A stretch of DNA of 41,074 nucleotides from a virus: the IMG/VR virus record IMGVR_UViG_3300013014_000057, positions 1 through 41,074 of that record. One strand, 5' to 3'. A program made the position numbers and the translations under genes. This document shows, piece by piece, positions 15,918 to 24,147 of this stretch; the first letter of the stretch is position 1; the number at the start of each line of letters is the position of its first letter. The notes under the pieces were generated by a model, which saw only the letters and a program-made list of their open reading frames with translations, ran no database searches and was not told the origin of the DNA.

Positions 15918-16324
15918 GTTTAAGAATCGGAGCTACAGGAGTACAAAGAGTTTCTGCTAAACTACTGGAACATGGGTTTCTAGTTAGCCTTCCTGTATTT
16001 GACTCTGGATATGATCTTGTATCTGATTGGAACGGAAAACTTCACCGTATTCAAGTTAAATCGACTGTCGGGAATGAAGACGACCGCAGAAGAAAAATCA
16101 AATTTCTAGCTGTTAAAGGGACGGGTTATGGTTGGGGAGCTAAAATAAATAAGAATAAACAAAAAAGCATATACAGCCGAAGCGATTGCGACACTTTCAT
16201 CTTTTACCACATTCGGCAGGATGCTTTGTTTGTAATGCCCAGAAGTAAAATGCCCAAAACTAAATCGATCTACCTAGAGCCGAATTCCAAGTGGCGGGAT
16301 AACTGGGCTGTTATCAAAGACTAG
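15914..16324 (+). CDS. PD-(D/E)XK nuclease-like protein
   Basis: A 136-residue protein, GTG at 15914, overlapping the endolysin stop by 4 bases. GATGVQRVSAKLLEHGFLV (7-25), SGYDLVSDWNGKL (31-43) and HRIQVKST (44-51) match the helix-strand-strand core of small PD-(D/E)XK proteins, with Asp34 and QVK (Gln47, Lys49) as metal/catalytic positions; the helix Glu of the usual GxxAE element is Gln11 here. It may trim or resolve DNA, or be a free-standing homing/defence nuclease. Its site between lysis and tail genes is unusual for a replication enzyme. Confidence 0.6.
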   Translation: MSLRIGATGVQRVSAKLLEHGFLVSLPVFDSGYDLVSDWNGKLHRIQVKSTVGNEDDRRRKIKFLAVKGTGYGWGAKINKNKQKSIYSRSDCDTFIFYHIRQDALFVMPRSKMPKTKSIYLEPNSKWRDNWAVIKD

Positions 16325-16359
16325 TTGCCCAGCAAGATCGAATCGGTTAGATATATTTT

Positions 16360-18948
16360 ATGCCCATCGCTGATTCTACGTTAATCCTTGAAGGACAACA
16401 GGATTTTTCGGGTGGGATGGATTCAAGCCTTTCACCCACACTTATATCCGCTAATGCCGTAGCCACAGCCGTCAACCTTACTTTTAGGGGTGGTCGTCCT
16501 AGGACTAGGCCTGGTTTTAGACAAGTATCTTTATTTTCTGGGGCTTTTTCTGGGAACGAAGTATTCACCAAACAAAATTTTCAAGGATCTTATTTTTATC
16601 AGGAAAGTCGTGCTGGTTATAATTCTTCCATAATTGGCATTTTTGGTGGGTATGCCGTAAAAATTGATTTGAGTACCCGTATTGTGGATCAGTTAACTCC
16701 GATAATTCCCGCTGATTCTATCCAAACAGAAAGAGTTTATGTTATCTCTACATTAGGTAACACGGATTGGACATCAATCGGGGCAGGTGTTAGCCCTGCG
16801 GTAGGTACTCAATTTACCGCAACAGGAAACGGGTCAGGAACCGGAGTTGCCAAACTACTCTCCCCTTGTTTTAACGCCGTAGAAAAATGTTATTTTGTCC
16901 AAGCTGAACAATATTTGATTATCCAAAATGGGCAAAATACTCCTTTGATATTTGACGGCAATAGTTTGTTCTATTCGGGAGTCGGCTCAACTGGGTCGAC
17001 AGGACTAAAATCTCAGTTGCACACTATAGGTCCCGGAACAATAATGGCGTATGGGCAAGGAAGACTTTTTGTTGTTAGCTCTGACAGACTGGCTATAACA
17101 GCGGGTGATTTAGTTTATGGGGGTAGCACTTCTCAAGTTAGTATAAGTAGTGGAAGTAATAACACCACTTCGACTTACCGATTTACTACAGTAACCAATC
17201 ATGGATTCTCTAACGGAGACCGAGTTACTGTTGCGGGGCATTCTTCATCAGAGGGTTTAAATGGAACGTGGATTATTAAAAATGTTTCTAGCACAACTTT
17301 TGATATTGATTTTTCGTCTACTACCGCAGGTAATATTACTGGGGCTGGTGGGTTTGTTGCTAAATTTAACGCAGGTTCTGTTTCTGATTTGCTTCGTTTT
17401 ACCGAGACAAATTACCTCGCTCTTGGCGGTTCTCTCCAAGTCCCATCCTTCATGGGGAAAATTAAGGGCATGGTTTTTATGCCAGTTCAGGATACAGGAA
17501 CTGGTCAGGGAGATTTGCTTGTGTTCTGTGAAAGAGGGACAGCTTCGTTTGCTGTGGCGACACCAAGAGATCAATGGAATAGTACTCAAGGGTTTCAACG
17601 AGTTGTATTTACAAGCGTCGGGGCAACCTCCCAAGATAGCGTTACAACAAATAACGCAGACGTTTTCTTTAGGTCTTTTGACGGATTGAGATCCTACCGT
17701 AACGCTAGGGCGGAATTAGGTAGTTACGGGCAAGTTCCGATGTCGGCAGAAATGAATTCTGTTTTGTCATTCGATAATCAAACTATGCTAGGGGATGTGA
17801 GTTCGATTGTATTTGATAACCGGCTTTTGTTTACCGCAACTCCATCAATTATATATTCTGGGTTACCATCAAATGTTTCGACTCCCCAGCCGACGGTTTT
17901 CTCCAAAATTGTTGCTTTGGATTTTACAACTTTAGGCACTGTTGGTTCCAAACGTGCCGCAAGTTACGACGGCGTATGGGCCGGACTAAATGTTCTTAAA
18001 TTGTTTTCTGGTTTGGTGGGTGGAATACCCAAAGCGTATATCATGGCATTGGACATACCAAACGGAAGGATTAATTCTCTCTGGGAAATAACAACAAACG
18101 CTCTTTTTGACTACCCGAATTCGGCTGGGCAACAAAGGATCTCTTCCATTCTCGAAACTAAAGCGTATTCATTTGGGTCTCCAGCAGAACAAAAGCGAAT
18201 GATCCGAGCTGATTTCTGGCTTTCGGATTTGGCAGGAACCTTAGACGCCACGGTATATTGGAGACCAGATCAATACCCTTGTTGGCGAGAATGGCATTCT
18301 TTCTCAAGGTGCGCCACAACAGATAATTGTATTGACCCCGGAGTAACTCTTACGGAAATTAATGCTTCTTCCTTTAGCATTTGTTTTTCCGACAAAAGCC
18401 CAACATCTTTTTATTACCGTCTCGGTTCGGACGGAGTATATACTAATTTGATTCAGTATATTGAATCTGATGACGCAATTGGACAAGCTTCCGCGATGGA
18501 AGTAGCGTTAAATGACGCTGGGTTTGCCGTCGATTTAGTCACAAGAACTGGAACATTTCCAAATTACTGTTTCACAATTTATAGTTCCGCCTCGAAAAAT
18601 TGGGAAAGTTACACGTTAAACCCAGCAGATTTTTGGAATAACTTACAGGTGAAATGGGACGTTGGGACGTTTCCAATCTTTACCTTTGTCCCAGCCAAAG
18701 CCGCAAATGATAGTTCTTGTTTAAGTAATTTTACTGTTAAAAATTTGCAACCTCAATATCGACCCCAAATTAGGATGCCTACTCCTCCGGAGGATTCCGA
18801 TCCAATTATCTCGAGGCCATATATTTATGGTAACGATTTTCAGCTCCGATTAGAATTCGACGGACACTTTGAGCTAAACCGGATTCTTATGCTTGGGCAG
18901 AGAATCCTCGAACAGTACCAAGGAACAGACTCATTGGAGGTATTATAA
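16360..18948 (+). CDS. Tail nozzle / stabilisation-type protein
   Basis: An 862-residue protein. The N-terminus (QQDFSGGMDSSLSPTLI, then ATAVNLTFRGGRPRTRPGFR) follows the pattern GG-x(n)-P-x(n)-N-x(n)-G-R-x-R-P-G seen in podoviral nozzle proteins such as T7 gp12 and P22 gp10 relatives. About residues 128-165 (GNTDWTSIGAG...GTQFTATGNGSG) and 275-330 (NHGFSNGDRVTVAG) are inserted beta modules shared with fibres. Residues about 365-580 read as propeller-like beta sequence. It would form the distal tail tube through which DNA passes. Assignment is from N-terminal pattern, size and synteny. Confidence 0.7.
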   Translation: MPIADSTLILEGQQDFSGGMDSSLSPTLISANAVATAVNLTFRGGRPRTRPGFRQVSLFSGAFSGNEVFTKQNFQGSYFYQESRAGYNSSIIGIFGGYAVKIDLSTRIVDQLTPIIPADSIQTERVYVISTLGNTDWTSIGAGVSPAVGTQFTATGNGSGTGVAKLLSPCFNAVEKCYFVQAEQYLIIQNGQNTPLIFDGNSLFYSGVGSTGSTGLKSQLHTIGPGTIMAYGQGRLFVVSSDRLAITAGDLVYGGSTSQVSISSGSNNTTSTYRFTTVTNHGFSNGDRVTVAGHSSSEGLNGTWIIKNVSSTTFDIDFSSTTAGNITGAGGFVAKFNAGSVSDLLRFTETNYLALGGSLQVPSFMGKIKGMVFMPVQDTGTGQGDLLVFCERGTASFAVATPRDQWNSTQGFQRVVFTSVGATSQDSVTTNNADVFFRSFDGLRSYRNARAELGSYGQVPMSAEMNSVLSFDNQTMLGDVSSIVFDNRLLFTATPSIIYSGLPSNVSTPQPTVFSKIVALDFTTLGTVGSKRAASYDGVWAGLNVLKLFSGLVGGIPKAYIMALDIPNGRINSLWEITTNALFDYPNSAGQQRISSILETKAYSFGSPAEQKRMIRADFWLSDLAGTLDATVYWRPDQYPCWREWHSFSRCATTDNCIDPGVTLTEINASSFSICFSDKSPTSFYYRLGSDGVYTNLIQYIESDDAIGQASAMEVALNDAGFAVDLVTRTGTFPNYCFTIYSSASKNWESYTLNPADFWNNLQVKWDVGTFPIFTFVPAKAANDSSCLSNFTVKNLQPQYRPQIRMPTPPEDSDPIISRPYIYGNDFQLRLEFDGHFELNRILMLGQRILEQYQGTDSLEVL

Positions 18949-18949
18949 T

Positions 18950-19093
18950 ATGCCTGAAGACGTATCATCTTGTTACGAGCTTGATTGTTGCCCGCTTAGT
19001 TTCAATGTTTTACCCATTGTTACTTCGGAACCCCTTCTTACTGAGGCCAATCTAAATATTTTAACTGAATCAGATTTGCCGTTGTTTACTTGA
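18950..19093 (+). CDS. 47-residue protein between nozzle and fibre genes
   Basis: ATG 18950 has a TTGGAGG site 8-10 bases before it, and the start follows the nozzle stop by one base. The product is MPEDVSSCYELDCCPLSFNV followed by LPIVTSEPLLTEANLNILTE and SDLPLFT; three cysteines cluster near the N-terminus and the rest is acidic and leucine-rich. Such short peptides between tail genes may be virion linkers. I recognise no family; the strong ribosome site is the main support. Confidence 0.6.
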   Translation: MPEDVSSCYELDCCPLSFNVLPIVTSEPLLTEANLNILTESDLPLFT

Positions 19094-19125
19094 CTTCCGC
19101 GAGTTTGTTTTGGATATAAAACACA

Positions 19126-21228
19126 ATGCCTAGGATATCCCAATTACCTGCAGCCTCTACGGCTAATTTAACGGATATCTTTCCAATTGTTCAGGGGGCA
19201 AGCACTTACAGTATTTCATTTCTCGTCGCTAAAAACGCTGGAATGTTTCTCCCAGCAAACTATTCAGTTGGGACTTTGCAACTTGCTACAAACGCAGTAA
19301 CCGCAGATGTTTTAAGTTCCAGCGTATCTATTGACTTGGATAGAGCGGTCACTACAAATCATATTCGCGATATTTCTGTGTCTTCCGAAAAACTTTCTGA
19401 TCTTGCAGTTACAACTCCAAAACTAGCAGACGGAGCTGTAACTTCCATAAAGTTGGCGGACAGTTCTTTGCGTATTTCCAAGTTTGGTGAACCCGATCGT
19501 ACTTTTGTTCAAAACGCAGGGTCGGCAAGACCAGGAACTGCTGTTATATTTTCTGGTTCGGTGGAGAATGTTGTTGTTTATATTCAAGGCTCTGGGTACA
19601 CAACTGTTCCATCAGTTAGTTTTACTGTTTCGCCTAGCGGGGATACAGCAACTGGAGTTGCAGTTTTAACTGCGGGATCAGTTTCTTCCATTACAATCAC
19701 TAATCCCGGTTCTGGTTATTTAATTACTCCTTCTGTCACTATCGGAACAAGTACGGGAGTAAGTGCGAAAGCCGTGGCTTACGGGTGCACTAACGGCTTG
19801 TGTAATACTTTTGGAGAGTACGGTAATTTTGGTTCGCACCAAGGATCTCTTTTTATCACTCAAGATAGAAAGGTCAAAGTACTCGGGGGGAACACTAACC
19901 TCAAAAACGCTCTTGGGTTTAATGATTTAATGGCTTTTTCTCCAACTGAGTGCGGTTTTGACTATAACAGTACGGGGGGCCCCTTTTGGCCCAAACCCCA
20001 TGCAGTTTACGCTGGTTGGAGATGTTCTTATGTTTTGTCTACAGAAGGAATTTTATATTCTGCTGGTTGGGGGGGCGACGGAACTTTAGGAATTGGAACA
20101 TTGCTTGATAGAGGTACTTTTAACCCTATCCCTCGATCCTCTTTTAACGGGAAACCGATCGTTAAGTTTAGGCCGCCTTACGATTTTGGTTACGAAACGG
20201 TAGTGGCGATTACTCCAGACGGCGAAGCTTACGGGTGGGGAAATAACAGAGATAAACAACTCGGGAGAACTGAGACTCCCATAACTACACCTGCTAGAAT
20301 TGGGGGGACAAAACTGTTTTCTGATGCTTATCTTTGGGGGAAAGACTACCAAAGCGGGATTTATTTAGGCAGTCCTCTTGGGGCTGACGATGGGAAAGTT
20401 TTGTGCTCTGGTTACAACGGGTACGGTCAGTTAAGCCAAGGTAACACAACTGCCTTGACCAGTTTAAACTATTATTTAAAATCAGCAGGTGTTCCTTTAG
20501 GTTCAGGAGTAGAAGGAAAAGTAACAAAAATTCTCGGGGCCGGAAGCGGAAGCTATGGTTATACGGTTATACTGACAGCTTCAGGGCAAGTATATACCGC
20601 TGGGTTCAATGGTAACGGACAATTGGGGACTGGAACCCAAACTAGTACTAACTCGGGATACGCAACTATGGTTGCAACCGGTGTTTCTGATATTTACGTG
20701 CCAAAAGCGAATGGCATAGTAGGTGTTAACGGCAGCGGTTACATAATTTTGAAAAAAACGGACGGGTCTTTGTGGATGGCTGGGTATAATGGGCATGGGA
20801 ACTTTGGAGCCGCCGGTTCTGGTGGGCCTTCTCCTACTGATAATAATTCAATTTTTACTAAAACTTATGACCCTGCTATTTACTCTGCAGCCTTAAAAGT
20901 TGTGGCAATCGGTAACAATAATTATTTCTCAACTTATGTTCTAGGTGCTGACGGATATATTCGAGTTGCTGGTAGAAATGATTGGGGCCAATTGGGAATC
21001 GCAGACACAGTAGCTCAAAAGAATGTTTGGGATTACGTTAGAATTAACACAAGTTCTGCAACAATTGTTGATATGGTATTGGACGGTACTGACAGTCGAT
21101 ACGGTGTTGCCGCTTTGAGGGTTCTTCTTAGCAATGGACAAGTATTAACTTGTGGGTGGGCAACAAACGGTTCACAAGGTCCCATTCCAAATACCAGCGT
21201 ATATGTTCCCATAACACTACCTTTTTAA
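19126..21228 (+). CDS. Tail fibre with RCC1-type beta-propeller
   Basis: A 700-residue protein. Residues 1-40 (MPRISQLPAASTANLTDIFPIVQG) look like a fibre attachment domain; about 60-130 hold fibre shaft repeats (SSEKLSDLAVTTPKLADGAV); 146-212 is a GSGY beta module. From about residue 239 to the end there are seven to eight repeats of about 60 residues with the RCC1 signature G-x(3)-GxN-x(2)-GQLG: GWGNNRDKQLG, SGYNGYGQLSQG, AGFNGNGQLGTG, AGYNGHGNFG, AGRNDWGQLG. RCC1 repeats form a seven-bladed propeller, here probably the receptor-binding tip. The ribosome site is weak. Confidence 0.8.
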   Translation: MPRISQLPAASTANLTDIFPIVQGASTYSISFLVAKNAGMFLPANYSVGTLQLATNAVTADVLSSSVSIDLDRAVTTNHIRDISVSSEKLSDLAVTTPKLADGAVTSIKLADSSLRISKFGEPDRTFVQNAGSARPGTAVIFSGSVENVVVYIQGSGYTTVPSVSFTVSPSGDTATGVAVLTAGSVSSITITNPGSGYLITPSVTIGTSTGVSAKAVAYGCTNGLCNTFGEYGNFGSHQGSLFITQDRKVKVLGGNTNLKNALGFNDLMAFSPTECGFDYNSTGGPFWPKPHAVYAGWRCSYVLSTEGILYSAGWGGDGTLGIGTLLDRGTFNPIPRSSFNGKPIVKFRPPYDFGYETVVAITPDGEAYGWGNNRDKQLGRTETPITTPARIGGTKLFSDAYLWGKDYQSGIYLGSPLGADDGKVLCSGYNGYGQLSQGNTTALTSLNYYLKSAGVPLGSGVEGKVTKILGAGSGSYGYTVILTASGQVYTAGFNGNGQLGTGTQTSTNSGYATMVATGVSDIYVPKANGIVGVNGSGYIILKKTDGSLWMAGYNGHGNFGAAGSGGPSPTDNNSIFTKTYDPAIYSAALKVVAIGNNNYFSTYVLGADGYIRVAGRNDWGQLGIADTVAQKNVWDYVRINTSSATIVDMVLDGTDSRYGVAALRVLLSNGQVLTCGWATNGSQGPIPNTSVYVPITLPF

Positions 21229-21232
21229 TTTT

Positions 21233-22063
21233 ATGGCTCTAATACCTGGAACATTACCTACTGGAACGTGCTACGGAACTCCCCAAGATCTCTTGGAGCT
21301 GTTCGCGCAATACTTGGAAATTCCTGCATTCACAATATCTAGCAAAGTTTTATACTCTAACGGAGTCAGTCCCCTCCCTTCTACTGATTATCTCTGGGTA
21401 GACACATCGGATAGCACAAAACTAAAAGTATACAGATCGATTGCTGGGGCTTATCTTGAATATCCGTTTGCTGGGAATACAGCATCCGGTAGCGCTTTTT
21501 CAGAAACTTTAATCGACGGTAAGGCGGCTATCACGTCTTTAGCTCCCGCAGATCAATTTCTTATCGGGCAAATTTCTGGTGGTTTTTCGATTCTTAAGAA
21601 AATTACAGTTGCAAATGCAAGGAGCGGACTCAACAAGGTTCTTCAAATTGTTGAGGGCACAACTACAACGCAGGTTACTAATACAACCGCTGGTTTGGTC
21701 GACACGGGGTTAGCCGTTACAATAACCCCAGCTTCAACATCTAATAATATATTAATTTTGGTAACCCAAAGTTATTATTTTACTAGAGACGCAACTTTTC
21801 AAGGAGGATTGTTCGCAGTTCTAAGGGGAGCACAAACTCTTTATTCTTCCCCAGTCAGCGATGTGTATCTAGTTGTCAATAACGCTTCACTTGTGCAATC
21901 GGCCGGTGTTTGGTCTTTCCAAGATTTGGATACTCCGGGAACTGTTTCTCCAATTACTTACAAAGTTCAAGGAAGATCTAATACCCAAGGGAATAACGGG
22001 TCCATAGTTTTTCAAAGCGGTTCTGCAAGATCTTCTATTTTTGCTATTGAGATAACCCCATGA
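21233..22063 (+). CDS. Tail fibre protein
   Basis: A 276-residue protein starting at ATG 21233, 4 bases after the propeller fibre stop. Residues 1-60 resemble a phage baseplate/fibre attachment segment (LEIPAFTISSKVLYSNGVSP, then STDYLWVDTSD). Residues about 135-276 form a beta-sandwich-like C-terminal domain (VLQIVEGTTTTQVTNTTAGL, then NNILILVTQSYYF and SSIFAIEITP), a type found at the tips of phage fibres. It overlaps the next gene as ATGA, consistent with coupling to its chaperone. Confidence 0.7.
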   Translation: MALIPGTLPTGTCYGTPQDLLELFAQYLEIPAFTISSKVLYSNGVSPLPSTDYLWVDTSDSTKLKVYRSIAGAYLEYPFAGNTASGSAFSETLIDGKAAITSLAPADQFLIGQISGGFSILKKITVANARSGLNKVLQIVEGTTTTQVTNTTAGLVDTGLAVTITPASTSNNILILVTQSYYFTRDATFQGGLFAVLRGAQTLYSSPVSDVYLVVNNASLVQSAGVWSFQDLDTPGTVSPITYKVQGRSNTQGNNGSIVFQSGSARSSIFAIEITP

Positions 22064-22401
22064 AAATAGACATAGTAAAAACTCTACAGTATATGCGCCC
22101 AAACGAACAATTTGTTTTGGTGGGATTGGACTATTCTGGTTTATCTTGGGTTTCGGATACACAAAAACCAACGGAAGAGGAGTTGAATGAGGCATGGACA
22201 ACTATTGTGGAGAAACTGGTTTTATGGGAACCAATAAGGAATCAAAGGGGCGCCCTTTTGTCTGCTTCGGATTGGACCCAGTTTAACGATGTTACGCTCC
22301 CTAATAAAGAAGAGTGGGTAGAGTACCGGCAAAAATTACGGGACGTAACAGATGATTTTTCCTACCCTAGTGATGTAATTTGGCCAGTACCCCCAGCGTA
22401 A
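22060..22401 (+). CDS. Tail fibre assembly chaperone-like protein
   Basis: A 113-residue protein overlapping the fibre stop by 4 bases. The C-terminal half, RNQRGALLSASDWTQFNDVT then EEWVEYRQKLRDV and VIWPVPPA, matches the conserved block of phage tail assembly chaperones (R-x(3)-L-L-x(2)-S/T-D-W-T-Q, YRQ-x-LRD, WP-x-P). Such proteins help trimerise or attach the fibre encoded upstream. No membrane or catalytic features. Confidence 0.75.
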   Translation: MKIDIVKTLQYMRPNEQFVLVGLDYSGLSWVSDTQKPTEEELNEAWTTIVEKLVLWEPIRNQRGALLSASDWTQFNDVTLPNKEEWVEYRQKLRDVTDDFSYPSDVIWPVPPA

Positions 22402-22404
22402 GCC

Positions 22405-23724
22405 ATGGCAATCACACTTGCAGAAGCCAAGGCTGCATTATCAACTTATGTTGATAATGGTGTCTACCCTACCGATGATCGGGTAATTTCCCGCATTAAC
22501 GAGGCGCAGAGACGCCTCTATGCGGTCCGTACTTGGCTCGGTGTATTGGCTAAATTTTCACTTCCTTTGGTGAACGGAGTATTTACTCTCCCAGATTACA
22601 CAGGAAATATTACAACTGTTTCTGGGTTTGGGTTAAGTACTATTATTAGAGCAACTTCCACTACCCTACCAAATGGTTTCCTCACCAATACTGAACAGGC
22701 TTTTCTTTCGAATAGCGAAACTTTGTTGCGAGTTGGGAAACCAATTACGTCTTCTAATTATCGATCGTACCAAGTTTCTGGGGTTAGCACACTCCCCCAA
22801 TCTGTAGAAGTTACAGGCAAGCTTAATTTTATTCCCGTTGCCAGCAATACCGACTTACTCGTTATCCAAGATCTTGATGCTTTGCGTCTCATGCTTTTGG
22901 CTCTTTGGAGAGAACAAAACGGACAACTTGACCTTGCTCAAGCTTTTGAACAAAAAGCCATCGAAAGACTGTCTTTGGTTTTGGACGAGACCCTTGAAGG
23001 GGCTCGTCGTCTAAACTATCAGTCCTTGATTACAACGACAACAGAAGGAACTATGGGCTGGATGAGAGCTCGTATGGCTTTGGATCTTAAAGACGGCTTG
23101 CATACAGATGACTCGGCATTGTTCCACTTGATCGATAAAGCGGAAGAGTATCTACTTACTCGCGGGTCTTGGTACGGATCAATCAGACAATTTGATATCG
23201 AGGTACCAGAAAGTGGAGAGATGTATCTTCCCCATGACGTAGAATCAATTTTGTTTTGCTCTTTTAATTCCGAACGGGTAAACCTTTTTGCCAGAGAATA
23301 CGACTTCCACGAGAACGGTCCTGGTTTTAGGACGACGGCCAATACAAATGGGTTGCTTGTTGTAGATCGTGGGGAAGACGCTGTATTCGATGAGACTACT
23401 GGGACCATATTAGCTAAACGTAAAATCTTTGTTAATCGGCCAACCAACCCACAAGATCCTTGCATTCTTACTGTTCTTAGTTCTATTCGGTGGTCGGCAA
23501 AAACACAAGATTCTGACCCGATGGTGGTCGGTAATTACCCCGCCATGCTAGAAATGGTCACCGCTTTTATGCAGGCCGATAAACCAGACTTTTACAGTTT
23601 CCACGAACAAAAGGCTATCCAGTTATTGCGAGACGAGCTCCAACAAAAGCGGGGTGGTAACCGTTTGACCATGCAGGTACAGGGTACAGCGTGGGGTATG
23701 GGTGAGATTAACAATCTCCGGTAG
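22405..23724 (+). CDS. Head-tail adaptor-like protein with internal duplication
   Basis: A 439-residue protein made of two related halves. TDDRVISRINEAQRRLYAVR (23-42) corresponds to TDDSALFHLIDKAEEYLLTR (234-253), followed in both by a W-x(2)-x-beta segment ending TLP or YLP. FEQKAIERL (181-189) corresponds to HEQKAIQLL (400-408). This repeats a fold of about 210 residues. Helical start plus beta domain fits podoviral adaptor/gatekeeper proteins (functionally like T7 gp11) that connect portal to nozzle. Late position, just before ejection proteins, is consistent. The family is not certain. Confidence 0.65.
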   Translation: MAITLAEAKAALSTYVDNGVYPTDDRVISRINEAQRRLYAVRTWLGVLAKFSLPLVNGVFTLPDYTGNITTVSGFGLSTIIRATSTTLPNGFLTNTEQAFLSNSETLLRVGKPITSSNYRSYQVSGVSTLPQSVEVTGKLNFIPVASNTDLLVIQDLDALRLMLLALWREQNGQLDLAQAFEQKAIERLSLVLDETLEGARRLNYQSLITTTTEGTMGWMRARMALDLKDGLHTDDSALFHLIDKAEEYLLTRGSWYGSIRQFDIEVPESGEMYLPHDVESILFCSFNSERVNLFAREYDFHENGPGFRTTANTNGLLVVDRGEDAVFDETTGTILAKRKIFVNRPTNPQDPCILTVLSSIRWSAKTQDSDPMVVGNYPAMLEMVTAFMQADKPDFYSFHEQKAIQLLRDELQQKRGGNRLTMQVQGTAWGMGEINNLR

Positions 23725-23753
23725 CGCAACCAATTATTGACGAACGGCTTAAA

Positions 23754-24146
23754 ATGAAAGATATCAATGGTCAAGTGACAACCTACGTCGAAAAGAAAAT
23801 CCCTTTTTATTGGAATTGGAAACGGAAGGATTTGAAGGGCATGATCCAATTCTTTGCTGACCTAGGACAACTCATTGTACACCAGAACGAGAAGGGAAAG
23901 ATAGATGGAGTTTTGGCGTTTCAACTTATAAATAAGCCGGAAGATATACGAGAATGGAAGAATGATTTTAACGGGGAGGGAGGGGCGATTGTGATTCTAG
24001 CTTCTGATAATAAAACAATTAGAGGCGAGCTAGTACAAAATGCAATGGTTCTTTCGGGTGTTCGTTCGTGGATTTGTTTCGAAAGGGGTAAATACAACGA
24101 TCGGATGCGTGTGTTACCTTGGGCTTTAGCGGAGAGGATGTCCTAA
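23754..24146 (+). CDS. Small protein, possibly GNAT-fold, before the ejection genes
   Basis: A 130-residue protein from ATG 23754, followed after one base by the next gene. The pattern strand (GKIDGVLAFQLI), strand (GAIVILASDN), helix (ELVQNAMVLSGV), strand (SWICFERGKYNDRMRVLPWALAERM) is reminiscent of acetyltransferase (GNAT) folds, and small proteins ending in V-x-P-W occur next to internal virion genes in T7-like phages. No acetyl-CoA loop (R/Q-x-x-G-x-G/A) is evident, so an enzymatic role is doubtful. Confidence 0.55.
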   Translation: MKDINGQVTTYVEKKIPFYWNWKRKDLKGMIQFFADLGQLIVHQNEKGKIDGVLAFQLINKPEDIREWKNDFNGEGGAIVILASDNKTIRGELVQNAMVLSGVRSWICFERGKYNDRMRVLPWALAERMS

Positions 24147-24147
24147 C

